Source of the DNA: Bacillota bacterium
Lineage (GTDB): Bacteria > Bacillota > Clostridia > Acetivibrionales > Acetivibrionaceae
Assembly: GCA_023398495.1 (NCBI GenBank)
Contig: JAEWSG010000126.1
Span: 1 to 7,841, forward strand
DNA length: 7,841 nt
Direction: 5' to 3'
Shown here: positions 1 through 5,423 of the stretch, in pieces
Layout of the letters: each line of letters begins with the position of its first letter
How positions within the stretch are numbered: position 1 is the stretch's first letter
Notes under the pieces: model-generated
Seen by the model: the letters and a program-made list of their open reading frames with translations, nothing else
Databases searched by the model: none
What the model was told of the DNA's origin: nothing
Made by a program: the position numbers and the translations under genes

Positions 1-244
1 AACGGAAGACAGTCACTTTGCCAAATGGGAACTACCTGCCAGAGAATATATTGTTTGCGGATTTGAGGCGGAAAATTTTGAACAACTCGTAACTGTAGCT
101 ATAAATAAGGCTGTAAAATATAGCGGACTTTGGCTTGAAAAACATGGATTGACTATGGATGTTTATTCCCCTGAAGTTTACTACAACAGTTCACCTGAAG
201 GTAGTTACATGGAATTGTGGATGCCTACATCGGAAAGATGCTGA
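1..244 (+). CDS. 3' end of a regulator with GyrI-like effector-binding domain (partial)
   Basis: An open frame enters from the left edge (codons start at base 2) and stops at TGA 242-244, giving about 80 C-terminal residues. The end of the protein has the pattern AREYIVCGFEA, then a helix ending GLWLEKHGL, then SPEVYYN and YMELWMP. This matches the last half of the GyrI-like small-molecule-binding domain that forms the C-terminus of many AraC-family regulators in Firmicutes. In those proteins an N-terminal helix-turn-helix pair binds DNA and this domain binds a ligand; the DNA-binding part would lie outside the window. A stand-alone GyrI-like protein is equally possible from what is visible. 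The stop codon is followed by a second in-phase stop (TAA 245-247). The family call is from recognised sequence pattern; the ligand cannot be told. Confidence 0.7.
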   Translation, partial: TEDSHFAKWELPAREYIVCGFEAENFEQLVTVAINKAVKYSGLWLEKHGLTMDVYSPEVYYNSSPEGSYMELWMPTSERC

Positions 245-321
245 TAACGCCTAATCCATATTTGAAGCAGCAAATAATGGGGATTTGAAAGAATTTGTGA
301 ACTTAAATACAAAACAAAGTA

Positions 322-354
322 AGGCACCCTACGTTGTAATTTCGTAGAGTGCCT
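322..354. terminator. Hairpin terminator at the end of a recombinase remnant
   Basis: Bases 322-327 (AGGCAC) pair with 349-354 (GTGCCT), then after one mismatch 329-333 (CTACG) pair with 343-347 (CGTAG), leaving a 9-base loop. The minus-strand exit is T-rich, which fits termination of the recombinase remnant at 370-504. The plus-strand exit has a short T run (TTTTT, about 5 bases after the stem), so it may also end the regulator transcript. A clearly related hairpin lies at 2994-3028. Confidence 0.6.
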
Positions 355-369
355 CTTCGTTTTTAAGCT

Positions 370-504
370 TATTCATCAACATCCACCGTCAAGCCAGACT
401 TAAATTCCACGGTAAATTTGTCCTCGTATATGGTGACTTTTTTAATCAACCGCCGTACAAGCTTCTCGTCGTATTCAGTGAGGGCGGTGGATTGCTTCTT
501 TAGA
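370..504 (-). pseudogene. C-terminal tail of a large serine recombinase (remnant 1)
   Basis: Read on the minus strand, about 44 codons end at TAA with the pattern TEYDEKLVRRLIKKVTIYED, then KFTVEFKSG and TVDVDE. This is the characteristic C-terminal tail of clostridial large serine recombinases (the DUF4368-type tail after the zinc ribbon). No start codon or catalytic domain is present. In the same frame a TGA lies only a few bases upstream, beside the hexamer ATGTCA (504-509 on the plus strand), so the gene is cut there. Related tails occur at 3042-3087 and 4180-4371 in the same orientation. It is a non-functional scrap that marks a former mobile element. Confidence 0.8.
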
Positions 505-633
505 TGTCAGGGTTCGTGAGTGGTCAGGTTAGATGTTTTTTTGGAATTCTTTGAGGTTGTGTGGTTAGGTTGGATGTTGATAAAAAATGTTGTTTATTGA
601 GGCGAAAGATTTAAATTTGAACGGAGGGGTTGC
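505..633 (+). repeat. Direct repeat pair upstream of the lincosamide resistance gene
   Basis: Two 20-base copies, at 518-537 and 559-578, match at 17 of 20 positions and share AGGTT and GATGTT. The first includes CAGGTTAGATGT. Related motifs occur upstream of the next gene (1217-1235) and around the later recombinase scraps. The segment joins the recombinase breakpoint to the lnu ribosome binding site and must hold the lnu promoter if the gene has its own. The best candidate I see is TTGTGT (557-562), 16 bases, GATAAA (579-584), which is weak. Confidence 0.5.
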
Positions 634-1128
634 ATGGTAAATGAAAAAGATGCCCTTGAGATAATTTTATATGCCGAAGAAAATGAGATTGCCATTTGGT
701 TAGATGGCGGCTGGGGAGTTGATGCGCTATTAGAAGAGGAAACAAGAGTCCACAACGATATTGATTTGTTTGTGGAAAAAAGCAATAGCAAAAAATTCCT
801 TGAAATAATAAAAGAAAAGGGCTTTGCTGAAGTTATCGAAGCATATACCACTACAGATCACACGGTTTGGAAGGACGCTAAAGGCAGGATAATCGATCTT
901 CATATATTTGAATTTGACGAACAGGGATACCTTGTTTTTGAAGGAGAAACTTATCCTCCGGAAGTTTTTAATGGTATCGGGAAAATAGGAGATAAAGTGG
1001 TAAAGTGTATAGATGCTGAGAATCAAGTTTTATTTCACCTGGGATATGGGCATGATGAGAATGATGTTCATGATGTAAGACTTTTGTGCGAGAGGTTTAA
1101 TGTTCATATTCCGAATGAATATAAGTAA
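634..1128 (+). CDS. Lincosamide nucleotidyltransferase, Lnu(C)-like
   Basis: 164 residues. The family transfers an AMP group to a hydroxyl of lincomycin or clindamycin in the cytoplasm and so inactivates the drug. The nucleotidyltransferase signature is clear: WLDGGWGVDALL at 22-33, then HNDIDLFVE at 40-48 with the metal-binding Asp pair D42 and D44, and a third acidic position in IDLHIF (D88). Later blocks GETYPPEVF (about 104-112) and LFHLGYGHDENDVHDV fit the Lnu(A)/(C)/(P) group, and the length equals that expected for Lnu(C). The ATG at 634 follows GGAGGGG (623-629) at good spacing. The gene sits between a recombinase tail and a broken acetyltransferase gene, the usual setting for a mobile resistance gene. 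No truncation is visible. The exact lnu class needs a database comparison, so no symbol is given. Confidence 0.88.
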   Translation: MVNEKDALEIILYAEENEIAIWLDGGWGVDALLEEETRVHNDIDLFVEKSNSKKFLEIIKEKGFAEVIEAYTTTDHTVWKDAKGRIIDLHIFEFDEQGYLVFEGETYPPEVFNGIGKIGDKVVKCIDAENQVLFHLGYGHDENDVHDVRLLCERFNVHIPNEYK

Positions 1129-1216
1129 CTGAGCAAATTTATTTGTCTTTGAGCCTAAACGCAAGAAAAAGTAATGCTGCCTATTTGAAATTACTTTCTA
1201 CTATTGCCGAGGTTTT

Positions 1217-1235
1217 ATGCCAGGTTAAATGTCGG
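1217..1235 (+). repeat. CAGGTTAAATGTC motif upstream of the vat-like pseudogene
   Basis: ATGCCAGGTTAAATGTCGG resembles CAGGTTAGATGT at 525-536 before the lnu gene, ATGCCAGGTGTTAATGG at 5350-5366 before the small membrane protein gene, and ATTAGATGTCGGG after the hydrolase gene (7254-7266). Its role is unknown; see findings. Confidence 0.4.
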
Positions 1236-1289
1236 CTCCGAGACTGACTATTTACATAGGAACGACCGAAACTTTAAGGAGAATTATAT

Positions 1290-1714
1290 ATGCAATATGG
1301 ACCTGATCCAAATTCTATTTATCCAAATGAAAAAATAAAAAGCGTATGCTACATTAAAAATGTAATTACACGCCCAAATATTATCGTCGGTGATTACACC
1401 TACTATGACGATATCTGTGGTGCGGAACGGTTCGAAGAGCATGTTACACATCACTATGAATTTTTAGGTGATAAGCTCATCATTGGGAAATTCTGCGCTA
1501 TAGCAAAAGGTATCGAGTTCATAATGAACGGTGCGAATCATAGAATGTGCGTGGCAATCCTATCAGAATTATTAAGAAAAGGTTTGAGGATGAACTCATT
1601 GGCTATCTGCTGGAATTAAAGTGGTGGGAATGGCCTGATAAAAATATTTTTGATAATCTCGATATCCTATGCAGTGGAAAAACGTATGCATGTTCAATAA
1701 AATCAATCCAGTGA
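1290..1714 (+). pseudogene. Streptogramin A acetyltransferase-like gene (Vat/XAT family), internally deleted
   Basis: The first 86 residues match the N-terminal half of Vat-type xenobiotic acetyltransferases: GPDPNSIYP near the start, VGDYTYYD (33-40), DKLIIGKFCAI (61-71) and MNGANHRM (79-86), which contains the active-site His (H84). After NHRM the frame runs into unrelated residues and stops at 1617-1619. In another frame, from 1553, GNPIRIIKKRFEDE and LELKWWEWPDKNIF continue, which is the family's C-terminal part, ending at TGA 1712-1714. Relative to the 210-220 residues normal for Vat, about 70-80 residues of the left-handed beta-helix are missing and the frame has shifted. The break lies at about 1546-1553. 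The product cannot be functional. AAGGAG at 1276-1281 still precedes the ATG. A related CatB-like or other XAT origin is possible. Confidence 0.82.
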
Positions 1715-1819
1715 AGGCAAGCTATACCAAGGAGAAACTCACCCTTTGAGTCATTCTATCCGATGAGCTCTATCTCTGATCTATTATTCTCCTTAAAGCC
1801 CAATATGTATTGTGGTTTT
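1715..1819. other. Intergenic segment between the vat-like remnant and the perR-like promoter
   Basis: No gene is seen. An 8-base inverted pair, AAGGAGAA (1729-1736) and TTCTCCTT (1787-1794), spans the segment. There is no T run after it, so it is not a convincing terminator. Confidence 0.35.
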
Positions 1820-1849
1820 ATAGCATAATAAGAAATCTTATTATGCTAT
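1820..1849. promoter_or_regulatory. 30-bp near-perfect palindrome upstream of the -35 box
   Basis: ATAGCATAATAAGA (1820-1833) is followed by AA and then by its exact reverse complement (1836-1849), a 14-bp stem. It is AT-rich and lacks a following T run. It abuts and slightly overlaps the TTGACA -35 box at 1849, so it is better read as a protein-binding site than as a terminator. It is distinct in sequence from the second palindrome at 1859-1889. Confidence 0.55.
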
Positions 1850-1877
1850 TGACATATTATACTTATTAGTATATTAT
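1849..1877 (+). promoter_or_regulatory. Consensus sigma-A-type promoter for the perR-like operon
   Basis: TTGACA (1849-1854) is a perfect -35 box. After exactly 17 bases TATTAT (1872-1877) is one mismatch from the -10 consensus. Transcription would start near 1884, about 33 bases before the ATG at 1917. The palindromic operator overlies the spacer and the -10 box, so a bound repressor would block polymerase. Confidence 0.8.
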
Positions 1878-1889
1878 ACTAATAAGTAT
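1859..1889. promoter_or_regulatory. Perfect 31-bp palindromic operator (Fur/PerR type)
   Basis: ATACTTATTAGTATA (1859-1873), centre base T1874, then the exact reverse complement (1875-1889). The 7-1-7 core TAGTATA-T-TATACTA has the form of Fur-family boxes such as the Per box (TTATAATNATTATAA), though it is not identical. It overlaps the -10 box of the regulator's own promoter, the arrangement expected for autorepression by the PerR-like protein encoded immediately downstream. Confidence 0.72.
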
Positions 1890-1916
1890 TCTGTACCCAA
1901 AGGGGTTGATTATATT

Positions 1917-2297
1917 ATGAATAAGCGCACAACCACTCAGCGCTCTTTGGTTCTTGAAACAGTAAAAGGGTTACGGAATCATGCCACCGCTGATGAGATA
2001 TACGATACGATTGTGAGGAAATACCCCCATATCAGCAGAGGGACGGTATATCGGAATCTGAATCTGCTGTCAGATATCGGAGACATCCGTAAAGTGGCAA
2101 TGCCCAACGGAGCCGATCGTTTCGATCATATATGCCACGATCATTATCATTCAAGATGCGTAAAGTGCGGTCAAGTCTTTGATGTAGAAATGGATTTTAT
2201 AGCGGATTTGGAAAAGAATATTAAGGATACTCACGGGTTTGAAATTACCGGGCATGATATTTTTTTCAAGGGTATCTGCCAGGAATGCAATAAATGA
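1917..2297 (+). CDS. perR: PerR-like peroxide-sensing repressor (Fur family)
   Basis: 126 residues, slightly short for the family (about 140) because the N-terminus is compact. An N-terminal winged helix (about 5-65, with ISRGTVYRNLNLL as the recognition region) precedes a metal-binding dimerisation domain. The structural zinc site is complete: CVKC (C81, C84) and CQEC (C121, C124). All five regulatory metal ligands that define Bacillus PerR appear in matching context: H22 in NHATADEIY, D70 in RFD, H76 and H78 in DHYH, and D89 in VFDV. PerR with iron oxidises its own His residues on contact with peroxide and releases DNA. The ATG has AAAGGGG (1899-1905) 11 bases upstream, a rather long gap. 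The self-operator lies upstream, and the pterin-synthase-like gene follows after 77 bases, probably co-transcribed. A plain Fur or another Fur-family sensor is less likely. Confidence 0.82.
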   Translation: MNKRTTTQRSLVLETVKGLRNHATADEIYDTIVRKYPHISRGTVYRNLNLLSDIGDIRKVAMPNGADRFDHICHDHYHSRCVKCGQVFDVEMDFIADLEKNIKDTHGFEITGHDIFFKGICQECNK

Positions 2298-2374
2298 TTC
2301 TTCTTTTTTCCCTCCAATAAGTGCGCATACGGGAGCAAAAACACCCGTAAATATAAAGGAAGAGGTGAACGATT

Positions 2375-2938
2375 ATGAGAAGTTTTACAAAACTAGACTT
2401 GCAGTACGCACACAGGTTCTATGGGTTCAAAGGCGAAGCACAGTATTTGCATGGACATACGGGAATACTGACGATTGAAGTTGAAGATACGGTCAACATG
2501 GGAGTCAATATGGTATTTCCGTGTAATGAAATTCAGAAAACCGCTTGGGAAGTTCTTCAGAACTTTGACCATGCACTGGTCTTAAGAGAAGACGATCCAT
2601 TGCTTCCTGCGATTCTTGGTGTTTATGAAGCACAAGGCATTAAGAACGGCGCGCCAACCAATAAGCAAAAGGGTCCTGCTTTTAAGACTGAGCTTGCAAC
2701 AGCATATCCGGAATGTCGGTTGGTTGTTACGAAAGAGACTATGACCGTTGAAGGAATGATAAAGATTGTCTATGATCTGTTGAAAGATAAGCTGAACATC
2801 GTTAAAATCACGTTTACAAGTGGTGTTAATGGAGCGACAGAAGAATATGAGCCACACTTGGCTATGGACCGTTGCCCGCTTTGCGGCATTGTGCTTAATG
2901 AAAATGGCGTATGCCCTAAATGTGGATATAAGAAGTAA
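2375..2938 (+). CDS. 6-pyruvoyl-tetrahydropterin synthase / QueD-like protein with C-terminal zinc ribbon
   Basis: 187 residues, longer than classic QueD (about 120). The zinc triad of the fold is present: H13 in YAHRFYGF, H26 and H28 in LHGHTG. FDHALVL (64-70) carries the Asp-His pair, and TVEG (124-127) resembles the conserved T-x-E block. The catalytic Cys, four residues before the first His of HGH in QueD, is replaced by Ala (A22). An insert rich in Lys and Pro (about 90-105) and a C-terminal zinc ribbon, CPLCG (167-171) and CPKCG (180-184), are added. QueD makes the pterin precursor of queuosine, and PTPS makes 6-pyruvoyl-tetrahydropterin. Without the Cys, neither reaction can be assumed. 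The start follows GAGGTG (2362-2367). The PerR-like gene lies 77 bases upstream, which hints at a role in stress or metal response (inference). Confidence 0.75.
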   Translation: MRSFTKLDLQYAHRFYGFKGEAQYLHGHTGILTIEVEDTVNMGVNMVFPCNEIQKTAWEVLQNFDHALVLREDDPLLPAILGVYEAQGIKNGAPTNKQKGPAFKTELATAYPECRLVVTKETMTVEGMIKIVYDLLKDKLNIVKITFTSGVNGATEEYEPHLAMDRCPLCGIVLNENGVCPKCGYKK

Positions 2939-2993
2939 TCTAACTTGTTATTCAAAACACCCGTTTTAAGAACTTAAACTGACTGAAAAAATC

Positions 2994-3028
2994 AAGGCAC
3001 TCTATGCAAAATATGCGTAGGGTGCCTT
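2994..3028 (-). terminator. Strong hairpin terminator, ending gpx-ohrR and recombinase remnant 2
   Basis: AAGGCAC (2994-3000) pairs with GTGCCTT (3022-3028), and the stem continues with wobble pairs through 3008/3014, about 15 bp in total with a 5-base loop. On the minus strand it is followed within three bases by six T residues (A run 2986-2991 on the plus strand). It is related to the hairpin at 322-354 (shared AAGGCAC, CTA and G positions), so both belonged to copies of the same element. Confidence 0.8.
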
Positions 3029-3041
3029 GCGTTATTACCTT

Positions 3042-3087
3042 ATTTATCCACATCCACCGTCACACTGGACTTGAACGGTATATGCTT
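3042..3087 (-). pseudogene. C-terminal tail of a serine recombinase (remnant 2)
   Basis: On the minus strand KHIPFKSSVTVDVDK ends at TAA. The last dozen residues match the tail of remnant 1 (FKSGLTVDVDE). Upstream codons (QVDKT) fit less well, and the homology fades before the ohrR stop at 3111. Only about 15-20 codons remain. It has the same orientation and the same following hairpin as remnant 1, so the two are footprints of one element type. Confidence 0.7.
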
Positions 3088-3110
3088 CGTTTTATCAACC
3101 TGTTTGGCAG

Positions 3111-3545
3111 TTATTTACAGTTCATCGAATTTATCAGCTTATAAAGAAGCTGATATAATGCTTGCGATTCCTCCTGGGACAATGGCAGGCAATGAATAAT
3201 CTTTCCAGGAACCTCGATCGCTCTGTCTTTTAACTGCTCGCCCTCATGTGTGATATGAATATTGACAATACGTTCATCTTCTTCTGAACGAATGCGTCTT
3301 ATATATCCCTTGATTTCAAGCCTTTTTAATAGTGGGGTTAGCGTACCGGAATCAAGATATAAATAACAACCCAAATCCTTGACGCTTATCATTTTTTTAT
3401 CCCACAAAACCATCATGGCAATATATTGAGTATAAGTCAGACCAACATCATCGAGAAACGGTTTGTACAGGTTTACAATCTCTTTCGCTGCAACATAAAG
3501 GGGAAAGCACAGCTGGTTTTCGAGCTTTAAAATTTCATAGTTCAT
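3111..3545 (-). CDS. ohrR: OhrR, organic-peroxide-sensing MarR-family repressor
   Basis: 144 residues, the normal length. The OhrR hallmark LENQLCF (8-14) contains the peroxidatic Cys C13, and the tyrosines that stabilise its thiolate in Bacillus OhrR have counterparts at Y17 and Y27. The MarR winged helix follows: YLYLDSGTLTPLLKRLE (61-77) is the recognition helix and RIRSEEDER (84-92) the wing. Oxidation of the Cys by organic hydroperoxides releases the repressor from DNA. A further Cys, C119, lies in the C-terminal dimer helices, where a second reactive Cys occurs in Xanthomonas-type OhrR, so the 2-Cys mechanism is possible (inference). Its ATG overlaps the gpx stop as ATGA, with no good ribosome binding site, which points to translational coupling. 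An OhrR-type operator lies before gpx. Confidence 0.9.
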   Translation of the reverse strand: MNYEILKLENQLCFPLYVAAKEIVNLYKPFLDDVGLTYTQYIAMMVLWDKKMISVKDLGCYLYLDSGTLTPLLKRLEIKGYIRRIRSEEDERIVNIHITHEGEQLKDRAIEVPGKIIHCLPLSQEESQALYQLLYKLINSMNCK

Positions 3546-4087
3546 TTCAGCAACGCTTCTATATCCTTTATCATATCTTTAGGTTCAACTGTCGGTTCAT
3601 AGCGACCAAAAACATTCCCTTCACGGTCAATCAAAAACTTGGTGAAGTTCCACTTGATTTGAGGATCAGCGTAATTCTTTTTGTATTTGACCTTGAGCAT
3701 CAGTTCCATGGATTTAGCCTTTATTCCTTTCCCCAAACCTTCAAAATCCTTCTGGGACGTTAAATACTTATAAAGCGGATGGGCTGTTTCGTCACGTACG
3801 TCAACTTTTTGGGACAACGGGAAATTAACACCGTAACGAACCGAGCAGAAGCTGGAAATTTCTTGCTCGCTTCCGGGTTCCTGCTCCATAAACTGATTGC
3901 AGGGAAAGCCGATTACCACTAAGCCTTGATCGTGATAATGCTCATAAAGCTCCTGAAGCCCTTGATACTGCGGTGCAAAACCACATTTGCTGGTGGTGTT
4001 TACGATAATGAGAACTTTGCTTTCATATTCGGACATTTCTACAGTCTTTCCTTCTATGGATGTGTATTGGTAATCATAAATAGACAT
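3542..4087 (-). CDS. Thioredoxin-type glutathione peroxidase (Cys form)
   Basis: 181 residues from the ATG at 4085-4087. An upstream in-frame ATG (4109-4111) lies before the AGGAGG (4098-4103 on the plus strand) and is rejected as the start. The thioredoxin fold carries the catalytic tetrad: peroxidatic C35 in VNTTSKCGFAPQY, Q65 in GFPCNQF, and W146-N147 in KWNFTKF. The active residue is Cys, not selenocysteine. C81 in FCSVRYGVNFP is in the position of the resolving Cys of thioredoxin-dependent enzymes, so the reductant is probably thioredoxin rather than glutathione. It reduces hydrogen peroxide and organic hydroperoxides in the cytoplasm. It is the first gene of an operon with ohrR (4-base overlap) and is probably under OhrR control. 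Confidence 0.92.
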   Translation of the reverse strand: MSIYDYQYTSIEGKTVEMSEYESKVLIIVNTTSKCGFAPQYQGLQELYEHYHDQGLVVIGFPCNQFMEQEPGSEQEISSFCSVRYGVNFPLSQKVDVRDETAHPLYKYLTSQKDFEGLGKGIKAKSMELMLKVKYKKNYADPQIKWNFTKFLIDREGNVFGRYEPTVEPKDMIKDIEALLK

Positions 4088-4116
4088 AATGATGATTCCT
4101 CCTAAATGCATTTATA

Positions 4117-4129
4117 ACAATTAAATTGT
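4117..4129. promoter_or_regulatory. OhrR-type operator before gpx-ohrR
   Basis: ACAATT-A-AATTGT is a perfect 13-bp palindrome with the same core as the Bacillus OhrR operator (TACAATTAAATTGTA). It lies between the -10 box and the gpx ribosome binding site, at about the transcription start, where bound OhrR would block initiation. Confidence 0.78.
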
Positions 4130-4137
4130 GCAAAATA

Positions 4138-4166
4138 ATTACAACTAATTATCTTGGAGTTGTAAA
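4138..4166 (-). promoter_or_regulatory. Promoter of the gpx-ohrR operon
   Basis: On the minus strand TTTACA (4161-4166) and TGTAAT (4138-4143) are separated by 17 bases. The two boxes lie on an inverted pair, TTACAACT (4139-4146) and AGTTGTAA (4158-4165) on the plus strand, which resembles degenerate OhrR half-sites and may be a second, weaker binding site. Transcription would start near 4131, next to the operator. Confidence 0.6.
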
Positions 4167-4179
4167 ATGTTTTCTACAT

Positions 4180-5180
4180 TTATTTTTGCCCATTATTTAT
4201 ACAGGAATGTACAGCCACATCCACCAACACGCCGGATTTAAATTCCACAGTAAATTTATCCTCAAATATGGTGACTTTTTCAATCAACCACTGGACAAGC
4301 GATTTTTCATATTCGCTCAGGATAGTGATCTGTCTCCGAAGGAAGGCCCTTATATCTGAGATCGGTTTTTTCAGTTACGCTTTTCTTTTAGAAGTGTACT
4401 TCGTGGTTTTTCGAGTCTTCCCAGTCTCTGTTTGAATAATGTTGCTGCGAGAGATCCTCTCAATTTTCACGGCTTCAAACATTTCCTTGCTGATAACAGC
4501 CGGATGATGACCATAAACACAATAACCATCTCTACCGCTTTGAGTTTTCTCAGGGTCAAGTATTTTTGAGTCTCCAGTATATTTACTATTATTTAGAATC
4601 ATCTCGATTGACTGTTTGCACCATAATATTTTGTCTGTCGGTGAGTTAATTCCTTTTTCAAGTAGTAACTTACGCAGACCTAAAATGCTGTATCCTCCAG
4701 ATAGCTTTCAAAAATCAATCGAACGGCCGATACTTCTGGCTCCTTGATAATTAGTTTGCCGTCTTTGTCATGGTCATAGCCAAAGCACTTTTTTGAGTAA
4801 AGCTTTGATGTGCCAGACATAGCTCCGAACTGGATTCCCATATTGATATTGTCACTGCGTGATTCATTTTCTGCCTGCGCAATAGATGTGGCAACAGATA
4901 GCATCAGAGAAGCTTCAAGGTTATCTGAATCAATCTCCTCCTCCTGAAATAGAATGTGAACGCCCAAAGGACGTATTTCATTAAATGCAGATAGTGCGTC
5001 AACATAAATATCCTTAAGTCTGCACCTTGGTAAATAATAAACCATTCTCGTCAGCGCAGATATCTGTGCTATTAGACTATTGAGCTGCCTTTCCTTTCCA
5101 CTACTGACACGGCAGTATATGGCAGCGTTTTTAATGGTCTTTTCAGAAGTATCTATTTTTCTGATACTTTTAGCTCCCAC
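4180..5180 (-). pseudogene. Large serine recombinase, decayed (deletion, frameshift, internal stop)
   Basis: The minus-strand GTG at 5178-5180 follows AGGAGG. KNAAIYCRVSS (about 18-28) keeps the nucleophilic Ser of the resolvase domain. After KDIYVD the sequence jumps to ALSAFNEIRPLGV, so some 40 residues are missing, including the conserved SRFGR-type arginine motif needed for strand exchange. EEEIDSDN and SIAQAENESRSDN follow normally. At about 4690-4698 a one-base loss breaks the frame. The next frame continues SILGLRKLLLEKGI, ILNNSKYTGD and HHPAVISKEMFEAV to KYTSKRKA, then TAA at 4375-4377. The same frame resumes as RAFLRRQITILSEYEKSLVQ, then KFTVEFKSG, with a final stop at 4180-4182. The zinc-ribbon region is absent. 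The product would be catalytically dead. TTGTGT-18-TATAAT upstream may still promote transcription. Confidence 0.88.
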
Positions 5181-5202
5181 ACATATTTCCTCCTAAAATT
5201 TT

Positions 5203-5212
5203 AAATAGCCTA
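5203..5212 (+). repeat. AAATAGCCTA repeat, copy 1
   Basis: First of six exact copies on the plus strand (5203, 5299, 5888, 5983, 7227, 7333). This one lies just upstream of the recombinase pseudogene's ribosome binding site, in its leader. Confidence 0.7.
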
Positions 5213-5238
5213 TACAACGTTGCTTTCTGATAGTATAT

Positions 5239-5268
5239 ATTATATAGTAGAAATAGGCATATACACAA
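5239..5268 (-). promoter_or_regulatory. Probable promoter of the recombinase pseudogene
   Basis: On the minus strand TTGTGT (5263-5268) and a perfect TATAAT (5239-5244) are separated by 18 bases. The AGGAGG at 5189-5194 and the GTG start at 5180 follow downstream. The -35 box is only moderate. Confidence 0.5.
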
Positions 5269-5294
5269 AGAAAAATGCGGATTTTCAGAAAAAA

Positions 5295-5350
5295 TGTGAA
5301 ATAGCCTAAGTTTCACACGTTGAGACGGTGGTATTGATGTCAAAGGTTGA
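5295..5350 (+). repeat. Long repeat module, copy A (AAATAGCCTA to ATGTCA)
   Basis: AAATAGCCTA (5299) leads through CACACGTTGAG to TTGATGTCA (5334-5342). The same 44-base spacing recurs at 5983-6026, and a copy longer by two bases at 7333-7378. A 7-bp inverted pair, TGTGAAA (5295-5301) and TTTCACA (5311-5317), surrounds the motif here. AAAGGTTGA follows, compared with AAGGGTTGAG at the 7333 copy. Function unknown; it may be an element end or a recombination site. Confidence 0.6.
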
Positions 5351-5406
5351 TGCCAGGTGTTAATGGTTGCTGCTTTATGTGTATTTATTAATAAGGAACG
5401 TAAAAA

Positions 5407-5423
5407 ATAGGGATTACCCCTAT
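5407..5423 (+). promoter_or_regulatory. Hairpin over the ribosome binding site of the small membrane protein
   Basis: ATAGGG (5407-5412) pairs with CCCTAT (5418-5423) around a 5-base loop. The stem covers most of the putative AGGGA ribosome binding site and the AT of the ATG, so it may limit translation. It is short and could be chance. Confidence 0.35.

Noticed and set aside
1168..1197. Terminator after the lnu gene (AAAGTAAT pairing with ATTACTTT)
   Set aside because: The stem is only 8 AT-rich base pairs with a 14-base loop and no T run, so chance is as likely.
2239..2478. 79-codon plus-strand frame between the PerR-like and pterin-synthase-like genes
   Set aside because: It overlaps both well-supported genes in another frame and has no similarity to anything I recognise.
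4109..4111. Upstream ATG as the start of the glutathione peroxidase gene
   Set aside because: It lies before the AGGAGG ribosome binding site; the ATG at 4085-4087 is correctly placed and gives the normal N-terminus.
4126..4359. 77-codon plus-strand open frame
   Set aside because: It is antisense to the recognisable recombinase tail and overlaps the gpx promoter region.
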